The notes under the pieces: generated by a model
Database searches by the model: none
Told to the model about the DNA's origin: nothing
What the model saw: only the letters and a program-made list of their open reading frames with translations
DNA from: Mycobacterium pseudokansasii
GTDB lineage: Bacteria; Actinomycetota; Actinomycetes; Mycobacteriales; Mycobacteriaceae
Length of the DNA stretch: 64,000 nucleotides
Direction of reading: 5' to 3'
Assembly: GCF_900566075.1 (NCBI RefSeq)
Contig: NZ_UPHU01000001.1
Location: 2,976,001-3,040,000 of the forward strand
Shown: piece after piece, positions 19,791 to 28,190 of the stretch
Numbering within the stretch: position 1 is the first letter of the stretch
How the letters are laid out: every line of letters starts with the position of its first letter
Position numbers and translations under genes: made by a program

Positions 19791-21158
19791 CTTACTGGAG
19801 GTCAGCAGACCCTCGACCTTGATGTCGGTGACACCGAAATATCCGGTGCCTCTTTGGAAATCGTCTCTTCGCGGATGGCGTTTTTGTGGGACAGCTTGTG
19901 CGCTGCGTATGTCCGGCTTGGCTTCGATCGGGCCGCTGGAGCCGATGAGGTGTTCCGGGATCTGGTGCTGGCCCGGATCATCGAGCCGACCAGTAAGGCC
20001 GACTCGCTGCGGGTACTGGCCGAGACCGGTATCGCCACGGTGTCCTACCGCACCCTGACCCGGCACCTGCCGCGGTTCGCCACAGCGGCTTTCGGCCGGG
20101 CGTTGTCCAAGGCGTGCGCGGTTCAGGCGGCGTTGGGGCCGGCGTCGTTGGTGCTCTACGACGTCTCGACGCTGTACTTCGAGACCGATAAGGCCGACGG
20201 ATTCCGCGAGCCCGGATTCTCCAAAGAACGTCGGCTCGAACCGCAGATCACCATCGGCCTGCTCACCGATGCGACTGGATTTCCATTGGCAGTACACGCA
20301 TTTGAAGGCGACAAGGGTGAAACCAAGACGATGCTGCCCGTCATCAACGCCTTCAAGAAGGCCCACCAACTCACCGATGTCACAGTGGTCGCTGATGCCG
20401 GCATGATCTCCGAGGACAACCAGAAAGCGATCTACGCCGCCGGGCTGACCTTCATCCTCGGCTCCAGGATCCCGTTCCTGCCCGGCGTCATACGCGAATG
20501 GCGCGACAAGCATCCCGGCGAGGACATCCCTGACGGGCACATCTTCACCCAGGCCTGGCCGGCCAGCAGCAAGGAGAAGGCCCGCGGGATCCCCGACCGG
20601 GTCATCTTCTACCAGTACCGTGCTGACCGGGCCCGGCGCACCCTGCGTGGTATCGATGAGCAGGTAGCCAAAGCCCAGGCCGCCGTCGACGGGAAGGCCC
20701 CCCTCAAACGCAACCGGTTCATCACCGTGACCGGCGAGAACCGGTCGGTGAACCGGGAGTTAGAAGCCAAAGCCCGCGAGTTGGCCGGGATCAAGGGCTA
20801 CACCACCAACCTGACCGGCCAGACCGCAGACTTCGTCATCGATGCGTATCACCAGTTGTGGCGGATCGAGAAGGCGTTCCGGATGTCCAAGCACGACCTG
20901 GCCGCCCGCCCGATCTACCACCACAAACGCGAGTCCATCGAGGCCCACCTAAACATCGTGTTCGCCGCGCTCGCAGTCAGCCACTGGATCGAACACCAAA
21001 CCGGTTGGAGTATCCGGCAATTCGTGCGCACCACACGCCGATACCGCACCGTGGACATCCGAGCCGGCCAACACACCCTCACCGCCGCCGATCCACTGCC
21101 CGCCGACCTACGCGACGCCCTCGCCCAAATCAGCGGAGCCGACCTACGCACTAAATGA
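19791..21158 (+). pseudogene. IS1634-family transposase, C-terminal fragment
   Basis: The catalytic part of the split transposase. The first DDE Asp is in LVLYDVSTLYFETDKADGF, the second in VTVVADAGMISEDNQKA, and the third acidic residue in YHQLWRIEKAFRMSKHDL, which carries the Y-R-E-K signature of IS4-superfamily enzymes. The frame is open from inside the IS21 end to TGA at 21156-21158. It cannot be made as a full protein from its own start unless the IS21 element excises. Confidence 0.88.
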
Positions 21159-21169
21159 CCGAAGTCAGG

Positions 21170-21298
21170 TCCTAGTACCGCGGTAGCAAACCTTTTGCGT
21201 CGCAACGGTTTGCCGCCCCGAGACTGCAGGTGAGTCGAGCCAGAATCAATCGCGTTGGCGTTGGGTTGAGGTGCCGGATCGCGGGCGGGTCTCGTCAT
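21170..21298 (-). pseudogene. Duplicated first 43 codons of the exported-protein gene
   Basis: The ATG at 21296-21298 and the frame MTRPARDPAPQPNANAIDSG... are copied by the long target duplication. After ...FATAVLG the frame runs antisense into the IS1634-family element (PDFGHLVRRSAP...) and stays open to 20915. A transcript from the original promoter would thus run into the transposase gene in antisense. Confidence 0.85.
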
Positions 21299-21396
21299 GT
21301 GTCGTGGACCTTTCGGTGATGGCCAACCGCAGCAACGGCGGTCGATGAAGTTGGCAAGGCATTGAGACAGAAAAATGCTTCGCAAATTGTGGGGGC
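21170..21396. repeat. 227-bp direct repeat, right copy
   Basis: Matches 16734-16960. After this copy the sequence continues into GAACGTTGGCGCGG, the original upstream flank of the exported-protein gene. So the natural promoter-distal region is now 4.2 kb away from the gene, while the proximal ~98 bases are present in both copies. Confidence 0.92.
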
Positions 21397-21595
21397 GAAC
21401 GTTGGCGCGGTGAGCCGTCAGCTCATCGGTTTCCCTATGCCGCAAGGTGCCACCGGTAGGCTGTGCCCTCGCCGCCGGGGAGCCGGGCATTAGCGTAAAT
21501 GCGGCAGCTGACAACGCCCATCCCCCAACCGGCCTACAGAGGGTCCACCGATCGGTGGACCCGGTGTCGGGACGGTCGACAAGTTTGCTGATGCG

Positions 21596-21925
21596 TCATC
21601 CAGAGCAGTCGACCGCGACCTCGAGGGCCGCGCAAATGGCGCGCATCCGGTTGTCGGCGAGTCGGCCAAGCCGATTCACCAACACCCCGACAGAGACACT
21701 TTCGACTGAATCCAGATTCACCGCAGAACGGCGCGGGATCGGGTCGGAACCCGGCTCAAGAACAACCTCGCTGGCCAGCCCCCGAATGGTGGTGGTGCAC
21801 GGTGCGACGAGTGCGCGTCGAAGCCGAGGGATCGCCGCATCGCGCGACAGCACAACGACAGGACGCCGCCCGATCTCGGCCATCTCACACCACCACACCT
21901 CTCCGCGTGCCGGAAGTGCGCTCAC
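21596..21925 (-). CDS. MazF/PemK-family endoribonuclease toxin
   Basis: 109 residues from the GTG at 21923-21925, which overlaps the antitoxin stop (GTGA). The PemK/MazF pattern is visible: [10 protein letters not shown] at the N-terminus, [31 protein letters not shown] and [23 protein letters not shown]. Such toxins cut single-stranded RNA at short sequences and are held inactive by the cognate antitoxin. Order antitoxin-toxin, coupled, as in mycobacterial mazEF loci. Confidence 0.9.
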   Translation of the reverse strand: MSALPARGEVWWCEMAEIGRRPVVVLSRDAAIPRLRRALVAPCTTTIRGLASEVVLEPGSDPIPRRSAVNLDSVESVSVGVLVNRLGRLADNRMRAICAALEVAVDCSG

Positions 21926-22158
21926 GACTCTCCAGCAGCCCGCCGCCACGACGCAAGGTCGCCCCACTCGTCTGGCTCATCAAGCGGGTGCTTGTCGTAG
22001 GCCGCATAGCTCGCATCCACCTCGGCCGATCGATGGCGAGCAAGTAATGCCCCGAGAGCCTCATCGATGAGAGCTGCGTCCGTGATTCCTGCCCGCACGT
22101 CGCGTGCACTGCTCAACAGCCCAGCGTCGACAGTAGTGCTCAGACGTATGCGATTCAT
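21922..22158 (-). CDS. Antitoxin of the MazEF-like pair
   Basis: 78 residues from ATG at 22156-22158: [20 protein letters not shown]..., a ribbon-helix-helix-type N-terminus followed by [20 protein letters not shown]. The acidic C-terminus ([20 protein letters not shown]) is typical of the toxin-binding tail. Longer in-frame starts upstream were not chosen because a -10-like CATAAT sits seven bases before this ATG, fitting leaderless transcription. It probably represses its own promoter. Confidence 0.85.
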   Translation of the reverse strand: MNRIRLSTTVDAGLLSSARDVRAGITDAALIDEALGALLARHRSAEVDASYAAYDKHPLDEPDEWGDLASWRRAAGES

Positions 22159-22714
22159 GCCACTATTATGCCACGTCCAGGGCAAACTCTCATGCCAGCT
22201 TCTGGTGACGTATTCCCGGCCTGCACGGGCCACTCGGACCATCGCAGAGGTCAAGTCCAGGGACGTGGTGTATGACGTCGTCGTGTGATTCTTCGACTTG
22301 GTGGTTTCGGCGGTCAGTGCCGCTGGAGTTGCCTGCTGGTGGGGTGTCGGTGGTGAGTCGCTCTTGATCCGGCCCTCGGGGTGGGGTCACGGCACGGCTG
22401 CGTGACCGTTGCTTGGCAGCAGGTGATCTCATGTTCAAGAGCATGTCGACCTCGGGCCTCTCGAAGTCGCGGGTGTACCGCGCCCCGGGCGGTCGTCCTC
22501 CGGTTTGAGGTTGGTGGGTTAACCCCTAAACCTAGAGCCGCACCGCGTGCGCCTCCCTCGTTTCACCGATGGAACGCGGACGTGCATTAGCCAATCAAAA
22601 CCGCCCAGAACAGCACGAAAACCCTTTCGTGGCAAATACAATCGATCATGGCGCGCGGGTACAGCAAGATGGCGCCCAACTTCTGACTGTGGATAATCGC
22701 CAAGTGCCCAGACT
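22159..22714. other. Non-coding stretch between the antitoxin and the SNF2 helicase gene
   Basis: 556 bases. Apart from the antitoxin promoter at its left end no coding frame with a plausible start, composition and homology was found, and no insertion-sequence end was recognised. Confidence 0.5.
22165..22170 (-). promoter_or_regulatory. Probable -10 element for the toxin-antitoxin operon, leaderless
   Basis: CATAAT on the minus strand with only six bases between it and the antitoxin ATG, so transcription would begin at or next to the A of ATG. No -35 match at a normal distance. Confidence 0.5.
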
Positions 22715-25700
22715 TCAGGTGAGCAGTCCGCGGATGTCGTCGGCCGTCAGCGCGGAGGCGAAGGCGTTGCCGTCGTCGATTACGCTGGCAAAGAGCTTGG
22801 CTTTGCGCGCATTGAGCGCGATGACCTTGTCCTCGATGGTGTCGCGGGCAATGAGCCGGTACACCATGACATTACGGTTCTGGCCGATGCGGTGGGTGCG
22901 GTCGATGGCCTGGGTTTCGGTGGCCGGATTCCACCACGGGTCGAGCAGGAAGCAGTAGTCGGCCTCGGTGAGGTTCAACCCGAAACCGCCGGCCTTGAGA
23001 CTGATCAGGAAAACCGGCGCAGTCCCTTCTTTGAACTGCTGAATCACCTTGGGGCGGTTGCGGGTTCGCCCATCAAGGTAGCAGTAGTCGATGCCCTCGG
23101 CGCCGAGGCGATCTCGTACCCGGCCAAGGAAGCGAGTGAACTGGCTGAACACCAGCGCGCGATGGCCGCCGTCGGCGACGTCACGCAGGTGCTCAGCAAG
23201 CGCATCGATTTTCGCGCAGGCCTGCGCGTGATGCGCAGGGTCGACAAGCCCGGGATGCAGGGCCATCTGGCGCAGCACAGTCAAAGATTTCAGGATCGTG
23301 AATCGGTTGCGCTGCATGTCGTCGAGCAAGCCGAGCACTTTCTGGCGTTCGCGTTGCAGCCGCTTGTCGTAGAGCGAGCGGTGTCTGGGCGGCAGCTCGA
23401 TATCGAGCAATTGCTCTTGCTTGGCGGGCAGCTCGGCGGCCACCAGCTCCTTGGTACGACGCTTGACGAGCGGCTTGATCCGGCGGCGCAACAGCGCCAG
23501 CAACTCGGGGTCGCCGCTCTTCTCGATGGGTTTTGCGTAGTAGTCGGCGAACTTGGCCGGGCTGGGAAACAATCCCGGGGCGGCGATCGATAGCAGCGAC
23601 CACAGCTCCATCACGTTGTTCTCCATCGGCGTACCCGTGATTGCCACCTTGATGGGGGCGGGTAGCCGGCGCGCGCACTGGTAGGTCTTGGCGTGCCGGT
23701 TCTTTACGTACTGGGCTTCGTCCAGGATGAGGCCGGACCAGCTTTGGGCGGCGTAGGCGTCGAAGTCGAGGCGGAACAAGGTATACGAGGTAACGACGAT
23801 GTTGGCGCCGGCGGCCAGCTCGTCAAGGACGATGCCGGCACGGCGCAGAGTATCGCTGATCGCAGCCACCGACAGTTCCGGTGCGAACCGCGCGGCCTCC
23901 GCGGCCCAGTTGGCAACCACACTCGAGGGCGCCACCACCAAAAACGGGGCCGGACTCGGATCCTTTTGTTGGACATGGCAGATCAGTGCAAGCGATTGGA
24001 CCGTCTTGCCGAGGCCCATGTCGTCGGCGAGGATCCCGCCCAGCCCGTGGGCGTAAAGCGTCGCCAGCCACGAGAACCCGTCGGCCTGGTAGGGCCGCAG
24101 TTCGGCGCGCAAGCCGCTGGGCACCGGCACCGGCTCCACTCCCTGTAGCGCGCGCAGTCCGCGAACCTGCCGACGCCACTCGTCGGCCTGTTGGGTGACC
24201 ACTCCCAATGCCGCGAGTTCGTCGAACAGCCCGGCCTGGAACCGGCTGATCCGGGGCGGTCCCTCGTCGGCATCGGTCAGCGCGCGGGCTTCCTCGATCA
24301 GCCGGCGCAGCTTCACCAGCTCCGGCTTGTCCACCGCAAAGTAGGCTCCGTCGGCCAGTAGCACATGTGACTGGCCGGAGGCCAGCGCGGTGAACACGCC
24401 GACGAACGGAATCTGCTTGCCCTCAACGGTGATCGTGATGTCCAGGTCGAACCAGTCCGTCTGTCCGGGCACCGCATCCGTGGCCACACCGATGACCAGG
24501 GACTCGCCCGCCTCCCGATAGTCGACGGGGTCGCCGGTCACCTCCAGCACGACGTCGGACAGCCCGGTGAGCAGCGGTTGGAGTTCGGTGGCGAACCGCA
24601 TGGTCTCCAGGCCGCACAATCGGGCTCGGGCAATCAGTCTGCCGTCGGAGGCGCGGAGCCCGAACCGCTCCAGCGGGGCGTCGATGCCGCGCGCAAGCCC
24701 GGCCTCCGTGCCCGGGTCGCGGTAGCCTGGATCACCGGACGTATCCACACTGACGCGAAACTCGTTGTCGCCCATCCGGTACGCCCACTGCAGCGTCAAC
24801 TCGACCTCGTGTCCATCCCGATAGTCGGCACGCAGCACCAACATCGGCCCGGTGATCGCCGGCGGCGTGAACGAGGTGTCCGACGACGTGATGGCCGCGA
24901 TCCGCCGCAGCTTCGGGTAATACTCGGCGGTGAACTGCGCCGCCTCAGCTGCGGGGATGGCCAGGATCTGACGGCCAAGGGTCATCCGCTGCAACGTCAC
25001 CGAGACCGGCTGGTCCATCCGTGCCAGCCGCAGCCCGCCGTCGGTGCAGACAACGCCATGGCCCGACGACCCGATAAACGCGGCCGCTTGTGCCGCCGCC
25101 CCGTCGACTTCAAGCAAGGGCATGACCGTGAGGTTGCCCGACGCGTCGGCGGCGACGTCCAAGGACAGGCGCGCCGCGGCATGCGGCAGCACGTCGTGGT
25201 GGTCCTGTGCCTGCACCAACCGCACGCCGACTCGGCGCAGCTCGGCCAGGAGTGGCCATAACTGGGCTGACTCGAACTTCAGCAGCGAGATCGTCTTCGC
25301 GTCCCCATACGAGGTATACGAATAGCTGTAGTAGCCAGTCAGATTCGGAGCCCCCGCCCGGTAGGCGGCATAGAACTCTTGTAGCGCGTGGAGGTGCGCG
25401 TCGGGATAACCGTAGTGTCGAAGCGCGGACAAGCGGCCCCAGCTCAGGTCGGCGGCGACCCAGCCACCGCGCTTACCCGGGCGCACCACCCGCGCGTCCA
25501 AGCCGCTTGCCGACAGGTTCAGCTCGATCGCCAGCGGCGTGCCGGCGGTGCTGGCCGGCGAAGATGTCGGGAACAACGAGTCCAGTGACGTGCGCCATGC
25601 CGCCGGGGCCGGCAGGACCGGCTGCGCGGCCGATGGGCGTTGCGAGCGTGTCTTGGTGGTCCCGCTGGCCGCGATGAGGACCGCGGCCACATGTTTACAG

Positions 25701-25948
25701 TCCACTTGCACGGGGCAGGTGCACAACCCGATCTCGAGGTTCCAGGAATCGGCGTCATCCATCGACAGTTGCGCGGTGGTGGTGTAGGTGCGGCCCCGGT
25801 TACCGCGAACGCTCCCGGTGAGACTGTCGTCGCCGGGGTTCCATGAACAACGCACCACTCGTCCTTCACGCGCGTAGTCCAGGCCGCGGCGATAGGTGTC
25901 GGCGCCCAGATGCGATGCGGCGTCGTCGAGGTCGATCGAGGGATACAT
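22715..25948 (-). CDS. SNF2-family helicase with N-terminal SWIM zinc finger
   Basis: 1077 residues from ATG at 25946-25948. An in-frame TTG at 26020 would add 24 residues; the choice is uncertain. A SWIM zinc finger lies near residues 75-95 (CTCPVQVDCKHVAAVLIAA; C-x-C ... C-x-H). The SNF2 ATPase core has DDMGLGKTVQSLAL near 640, DEAQYVKN near 740 and TGTPMENN. The helicase C-domain has ALVFSQFTRFLGRVRDRL, DPWWNPATETQAIDRTHRIGQ. It translocates on double-stranded DNA and remodels DNA-protein complexes. It differs from M. tuberculosis HelZ in the N-terminal half. In M. tuberculosis there is no such gene beside COMT. Confidence 0.9.
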   Translation of the reverse strand: MYPSIDLDDAASHLGADTYRRGLDYAREGRVVRCSWNPGDDSLTGSVRGNRGRTYTTTAQLSMDDADSWNLEIGLCTCPVQVDCKHVAAVLIAASGTTKTRSQRPSAAQPVLPAPAAWRTSLDSLFPTSSPASTAGTPLAIELNLSASGLDARVVRPGKRGGWVAADLSWGRLSALRHYGYPDAHLHALQEFYAAYRAGAPNLTGYYSYSYTSYGDAKTISLLKFESAQLWPLLAELRRVGVRLVQAQDHHDVLPHAAARLSLDVAADASGNLTVMPLLEVDGAAAQAAAFIGSSGHGVVCTDGGLRLARMDQPVSVTLQRMTLGRQILAIPAAEAAQFTAEYYPKLRRIAAITSSDTSFTPPAITGPMLVLRADYRDGHEVELTLQWAYRMGDNEFRVSVDTSGDPGYRDPGTEAGLARGIDAPLERFGLRASDGRLIARARLCGLETMRFATELQPLLTGLSDVVLEVTGDPVDYREAGESLVIGVATDAVPGQTDWFDLDITITVEGKQIPFVGVFTALASGQSHVLLADGAYFAVDKPELVKLRRLIEEARALTDADEGPPRISRFQAGLFDELAALGVVTQQADEWRRQVRGLRALQGVEPVPVPSGLRAELRPYQADGFSWLATLYAHGLGGILADDMGLGKTVQSLALICHVQQKDPSPAPFLVVAPSSVVANWAAEAARFAPELSVAAISDTLRRAGIVLDELAAGANIVVTSYTLFRLDFDAYAAQSWSGLILDEAQYVKNRHAKTYQCARRLPAPIKVAITGTPMENNVMELWSLLSIAAPGLFPSPAKFADYYAKPIEKSGDPELLALLRRRIKPLVKRRTKELVAAELPAKQEQLLDIELPPRHRSLYDKRLQRERQKVLGLLDDMQRNRFTILKSLTVLRQMALHPGLVDPAHHAQACAKIDALAEHLRDVADGGHRALVFSQFTRFLGRVRDRLGAEGIDYCYLDGRTRNRPKVIQQFKEGTAPVFLISLKAGGFGLNLTEADYCFLLDPWWNPATETQAIDRTHRIGQNRNVMVYRLIARDTIEDKVIALNARKAKLFASVIDDGNAFASALTADDIRGLLT

Positions 25949-26077
25949 CAATGACTGCACGCCCGCACCGTAACGACCCAGTCCGACAGAACCCCGCAGC
26001 CACGCCTGCCCAGTGGACAAAGTGGTGCGGATGAGGCTCAGGAGTCGGGTGTGGCGACCAGGGCGCCACCACGGCGA

Positions 26078-26854
26078 CTAACCCAGGTACTCCGATTCCA
26101 GCACCAGGTCGGGCACCAGGGTCTGGTACTCCAGGTGGGCCTTGTGCTCCCGGGTGTTCCACCGCCTGCCTTGCTCACGCCGCATGTAGGCGCGGTACTT
26201 CGGCGCCCCCGGCACCAGGACGTTGTCGGCTACCACGATCGAACCCGGATGCAGCCAGTCGCGCTCCAAGATGCTCTGCAGGTCGTCCAGGTAGACCTTC
26301 TTGTCGTGGTCGATGAAAACGAAATCGAGAGTGCCAGAAGCGAATCCGTGTTCATTAGACAGCTTGTCCAGGGTGCGTCCGCCGTCGCCGATGGTGCCCA
26401 CCACACACGTCACCCGGTCTGCGACGCCGGCATGGGCCCAGATCTGCCTGGCGTTGGCGGCGTTGACTTCGGCCAGCTCTACCGAGTACACCCTGGCGTT
26501 CGGAGCCGCCCGGGCGATCCGCAGTGCGCCGTAGCCGCAGTAGGTGCCCAACTCGAGCGCCAGTGCGGGATTGGCCCGCCGCACCGCGGCGTCGAGTATC
26601 GGCCCCTTCTCGTCGCCGATATTGATCAGCATCGACTTTTCATAGGCGAATTTGTCGATGGTGGCCAGCACGTCGTCGATATCGCCGGCTCGAGCGTGCC
26701 GGAGTACGTAGTCGACGGCGGCTGCTTCGCGGCCGTCACCGATCTGACCCGTTCGGGTGAGGTTGCGGATCCCGGGCGCCATGCGCCAGACCGACCACCG
26801 CAACGGGGCTATGCGCGCTCTGAAGCTCATTGTTGCCAGCATACGTACAGTCAT
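26078..26854 (-). CDS. O-methyltransferase, catechol-type (Rv1703c orthologue)
   Basis: 258 residues if started at ATG 26852-26854. The first ~35 residues look non-essential and later starts (for example MAPGIRNL, 26782) are possible; Rv1703c is shorter. SAM-binding segment ALELGTYCGYGALRIARAAP near residue 95, the acidic ribose-binding VYSVELAEVNA, and the metal/catechol motif LDFVFIDHDKKVYLDDL near 175. Class I, COMT-like fold with Mg-dependent methyl transfer to a vicinal diol substrate. It is divergent from the ebo-type operon, 109 bases away. Confidence 0.88.
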   Translation of the reverse strand: MTVRMLATMSFRARIAPLRWSVWRMAPGIRNLTRTGQIGDGREAAAVDYVLRHARAGDIDDVLATIDKFAYEKSMLINIGDEKGPILDAAVRRANPALALELGTYCGYGALRIARAAPNARVYSVELAEVNAANARQIWAHAGVADRVTCVVGTIGDGGRTLDKLSNEHGFASGTLDFVFIDHDKKVYLDDLQSILERDWLHPGSIVVADNVLVPGAPKYRAYMRREQGRRWNTREHKAHLEYQTLVPDLVLESEYLG

Positions 26855-26963
26855 TGATCAGCCGAGACCAATGCGCGGTGTTAGCATCCTTTGCTTAGAA
26901 AAGCTAGTTTGTCATGCTCGATACATCAGACTTTTACAGCGTTCGGCGAGCAAGGACGGCGCG

Positions 26964-28190
26964 ATGGACCGCTACGACACCGCATCCCGGGTGACCGCGC
27001 GGCCGCGCTGCGGCCTGTGGCTTAGTGGCGCGCGGGGGTCGGTGGCGACCACGTCGATCGTGGGTCTGTATGCACTCAGCGCCGGGCTGATCCCCGAGAC
27101 CGGCTGCGTGACGGCGACCGCCGCCTTCGCCGGCGTGCCATTGCCGAAATATGCCGATTTCGTGGTGGCCGGGCGAGACCTGTCGACCGTCCCATTGGTC
27201 AAGCGCGCCGAGGCGTTGGTCGAAGCGGGACTGCTGCCGCACCGGGTGGTCGCTGCAGTATCAGATCGCCTGGCGGCCACCGAGGACGAGATCGTCGGCC
27301 CGTCCTGTGTGGCCACGCCGGACCCGTCGACCGTCGGTGCCAGCACCCAAGCCGAACTGATCGACCGGCTCAGCGACGCCATGGGCTCTTTCATCTCGCG
27401 CAACGCACTTGACGTCTTCGTGGTCATCGACGTGGCATCGACGCAGCCGCCGGTGCCGGACCGCCCCGAGTACCACGACCCGGACATATTGCGGGCAGCG
27501 CTGTGCGAGAAGGACCGTATGGTGCTGCCGGCGAGCGCGCTGACCGCCCTGGCGGCGATCCGCAATGGCGCTGCCTACTCCTGCTTCACCCCGTCGCCCA
27601 GCATTGGCGTTTCCGCGTTGCGCAGCCTGGCCGACGACGCGGAAATTCTCTACGGCGGCCAGGACGCCAAGACCGGCCAGACTTTGCTGCGCACCGTCCT
27701 GGCGCCGATGTTTGCCAGCCGCGCGATGACCGTACACTCTTGGGCGGGAACCAATCTGCTAGGCGGCGGTGACGGTGCCACGCTTGCCGACCCGGTTGCT
27801 GTGCAGTCCAAGCTCGCCAGCAAGCAACGTGGCGTCCAGCAGATGCTCGGCGGCGCCGTCAACGCTCCGCTGCATATCGACTACGTGCCCGACCTCGGGG
27901 AAACCAAGGTTGCCTGGGACCACATCCACGCCACCGGATTCCTGGGCGGTCAGATCACCCTGCAAACCATCTGGTCCGCACCGGATTCCGCATTGGCCGC
28001 GCCGTTGGTTCTCGACGTGGCCCGCCTGCTGGCGATGGCCCGACTGCGCGGTGCGCACGGCGTCGTCGGGCAACTCGGCTTCTTCTTCAAGGAACCGTGG
28101 GGCTCGTCGACGCATTCACTTGCGGCGCAATACGAAGCGCTGGTGCAGTGGGCTAAGTCCTTTGCGGCACCGGTTCCGGCCGACCAGTGA
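26964..28190 (+). CDS. Inositol-3-phosphate synthase family enzyme, first gene of an ebo-type operon
   Basis: 408 residues from ATG 26964, with AAGGA seven bases ahead. NAD-binding glycine-rich loop LSGARGSVATTSIVGL at residues ~18-33. The core MIPS pattern is present: AYSCFTPSPSIG, GGQDAKTGQTLLRTVLAP (Lys retained), NLLGGGDGATLADP and SKLASKQRGV. MIPS enzymes turn glucose-6-phosphate into inositol-3-phosphate by NAD-dependent oxidation and cyclisation. It is not the general Ino1 of mycobacteria and is found here only with ebo genes, so another sugar phosphate could be the substrate. It takes the place of the dehydroquinate-synthase-like EboD of cyanobacterial ebo clusters (inference). Its stop overlaps the next start (GTGA). 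Confidence 0.85.
   Translation: MDRYDTASRVTARPRCGLWLSGARGSVATTSIVGLYALSAGLIPETGCVTATAAFAGVPLPKYADFVVAGRDLSTVPLVKRAEALVEAGLLPHRVVAAVSDRLAATEDEIVGPSCVATPDPSTVGASTQAELIDRLSDAMGSFISRNALDVFVVIDVASTQPPVPDRPEYHDPDILRAALCEKDRMVLPASALTALAAIRNGAAYSCFTPSPSIGVSALRSLADDAEILYGGQDAKTGQTLLRTVLAPMFASRAMTVHSWAGTNLLGGGDGATLADPVAVQSKLASKQRGVQQMLGGAVNAPLHIDYVPDLGETKVAWDHIHATGFLGGQITLQTIWSAPDSALAAPLVLDVARLLAMARLRGAHGVVGQLGFFFKEPWGSSTHSLAAQYEALVQWAKSFAAPVPADQ

Larger units (their letters stand above)
16960..21169. mobile_element. IS1634-family (IS1549-like) element, interrupted by an IS21-family element
   Basis: Perfect 14-bp terminal inverted repeats: CCTGACTTCGGTCA at 16960 and TGACCGAAGTCAGG ending at 21169. 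Removing the nested IS21 element and its 5-bp duplication leaves about 1.64 kb with one transposase frame, close to the size of IS1549. The element is flanked by 227-bp direct repeats. IS1549 of M. smegmatis is known for making unusually long direct repeats on insertion, which fits this very well. Confidence 0.92.

Noticed and set aside
16734..21396. Composite transposon bounded by two copies of a 227-bp repeat
   Set aside because: The repeats are pieces of the host gene and its upstream DNA, have no transposase and no terminal inverted repeats, and exactly abut the IS1634-family ends. They are a target duplication.
26909..26937. SigA promoter TTGTCA - 17 bases - TTTTAC ahead of the ebo-type operon
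   Set aside because: The spacing is right but the -10 match is poor, and several other A/T-rich hexamers compete. Not listed as a feature.
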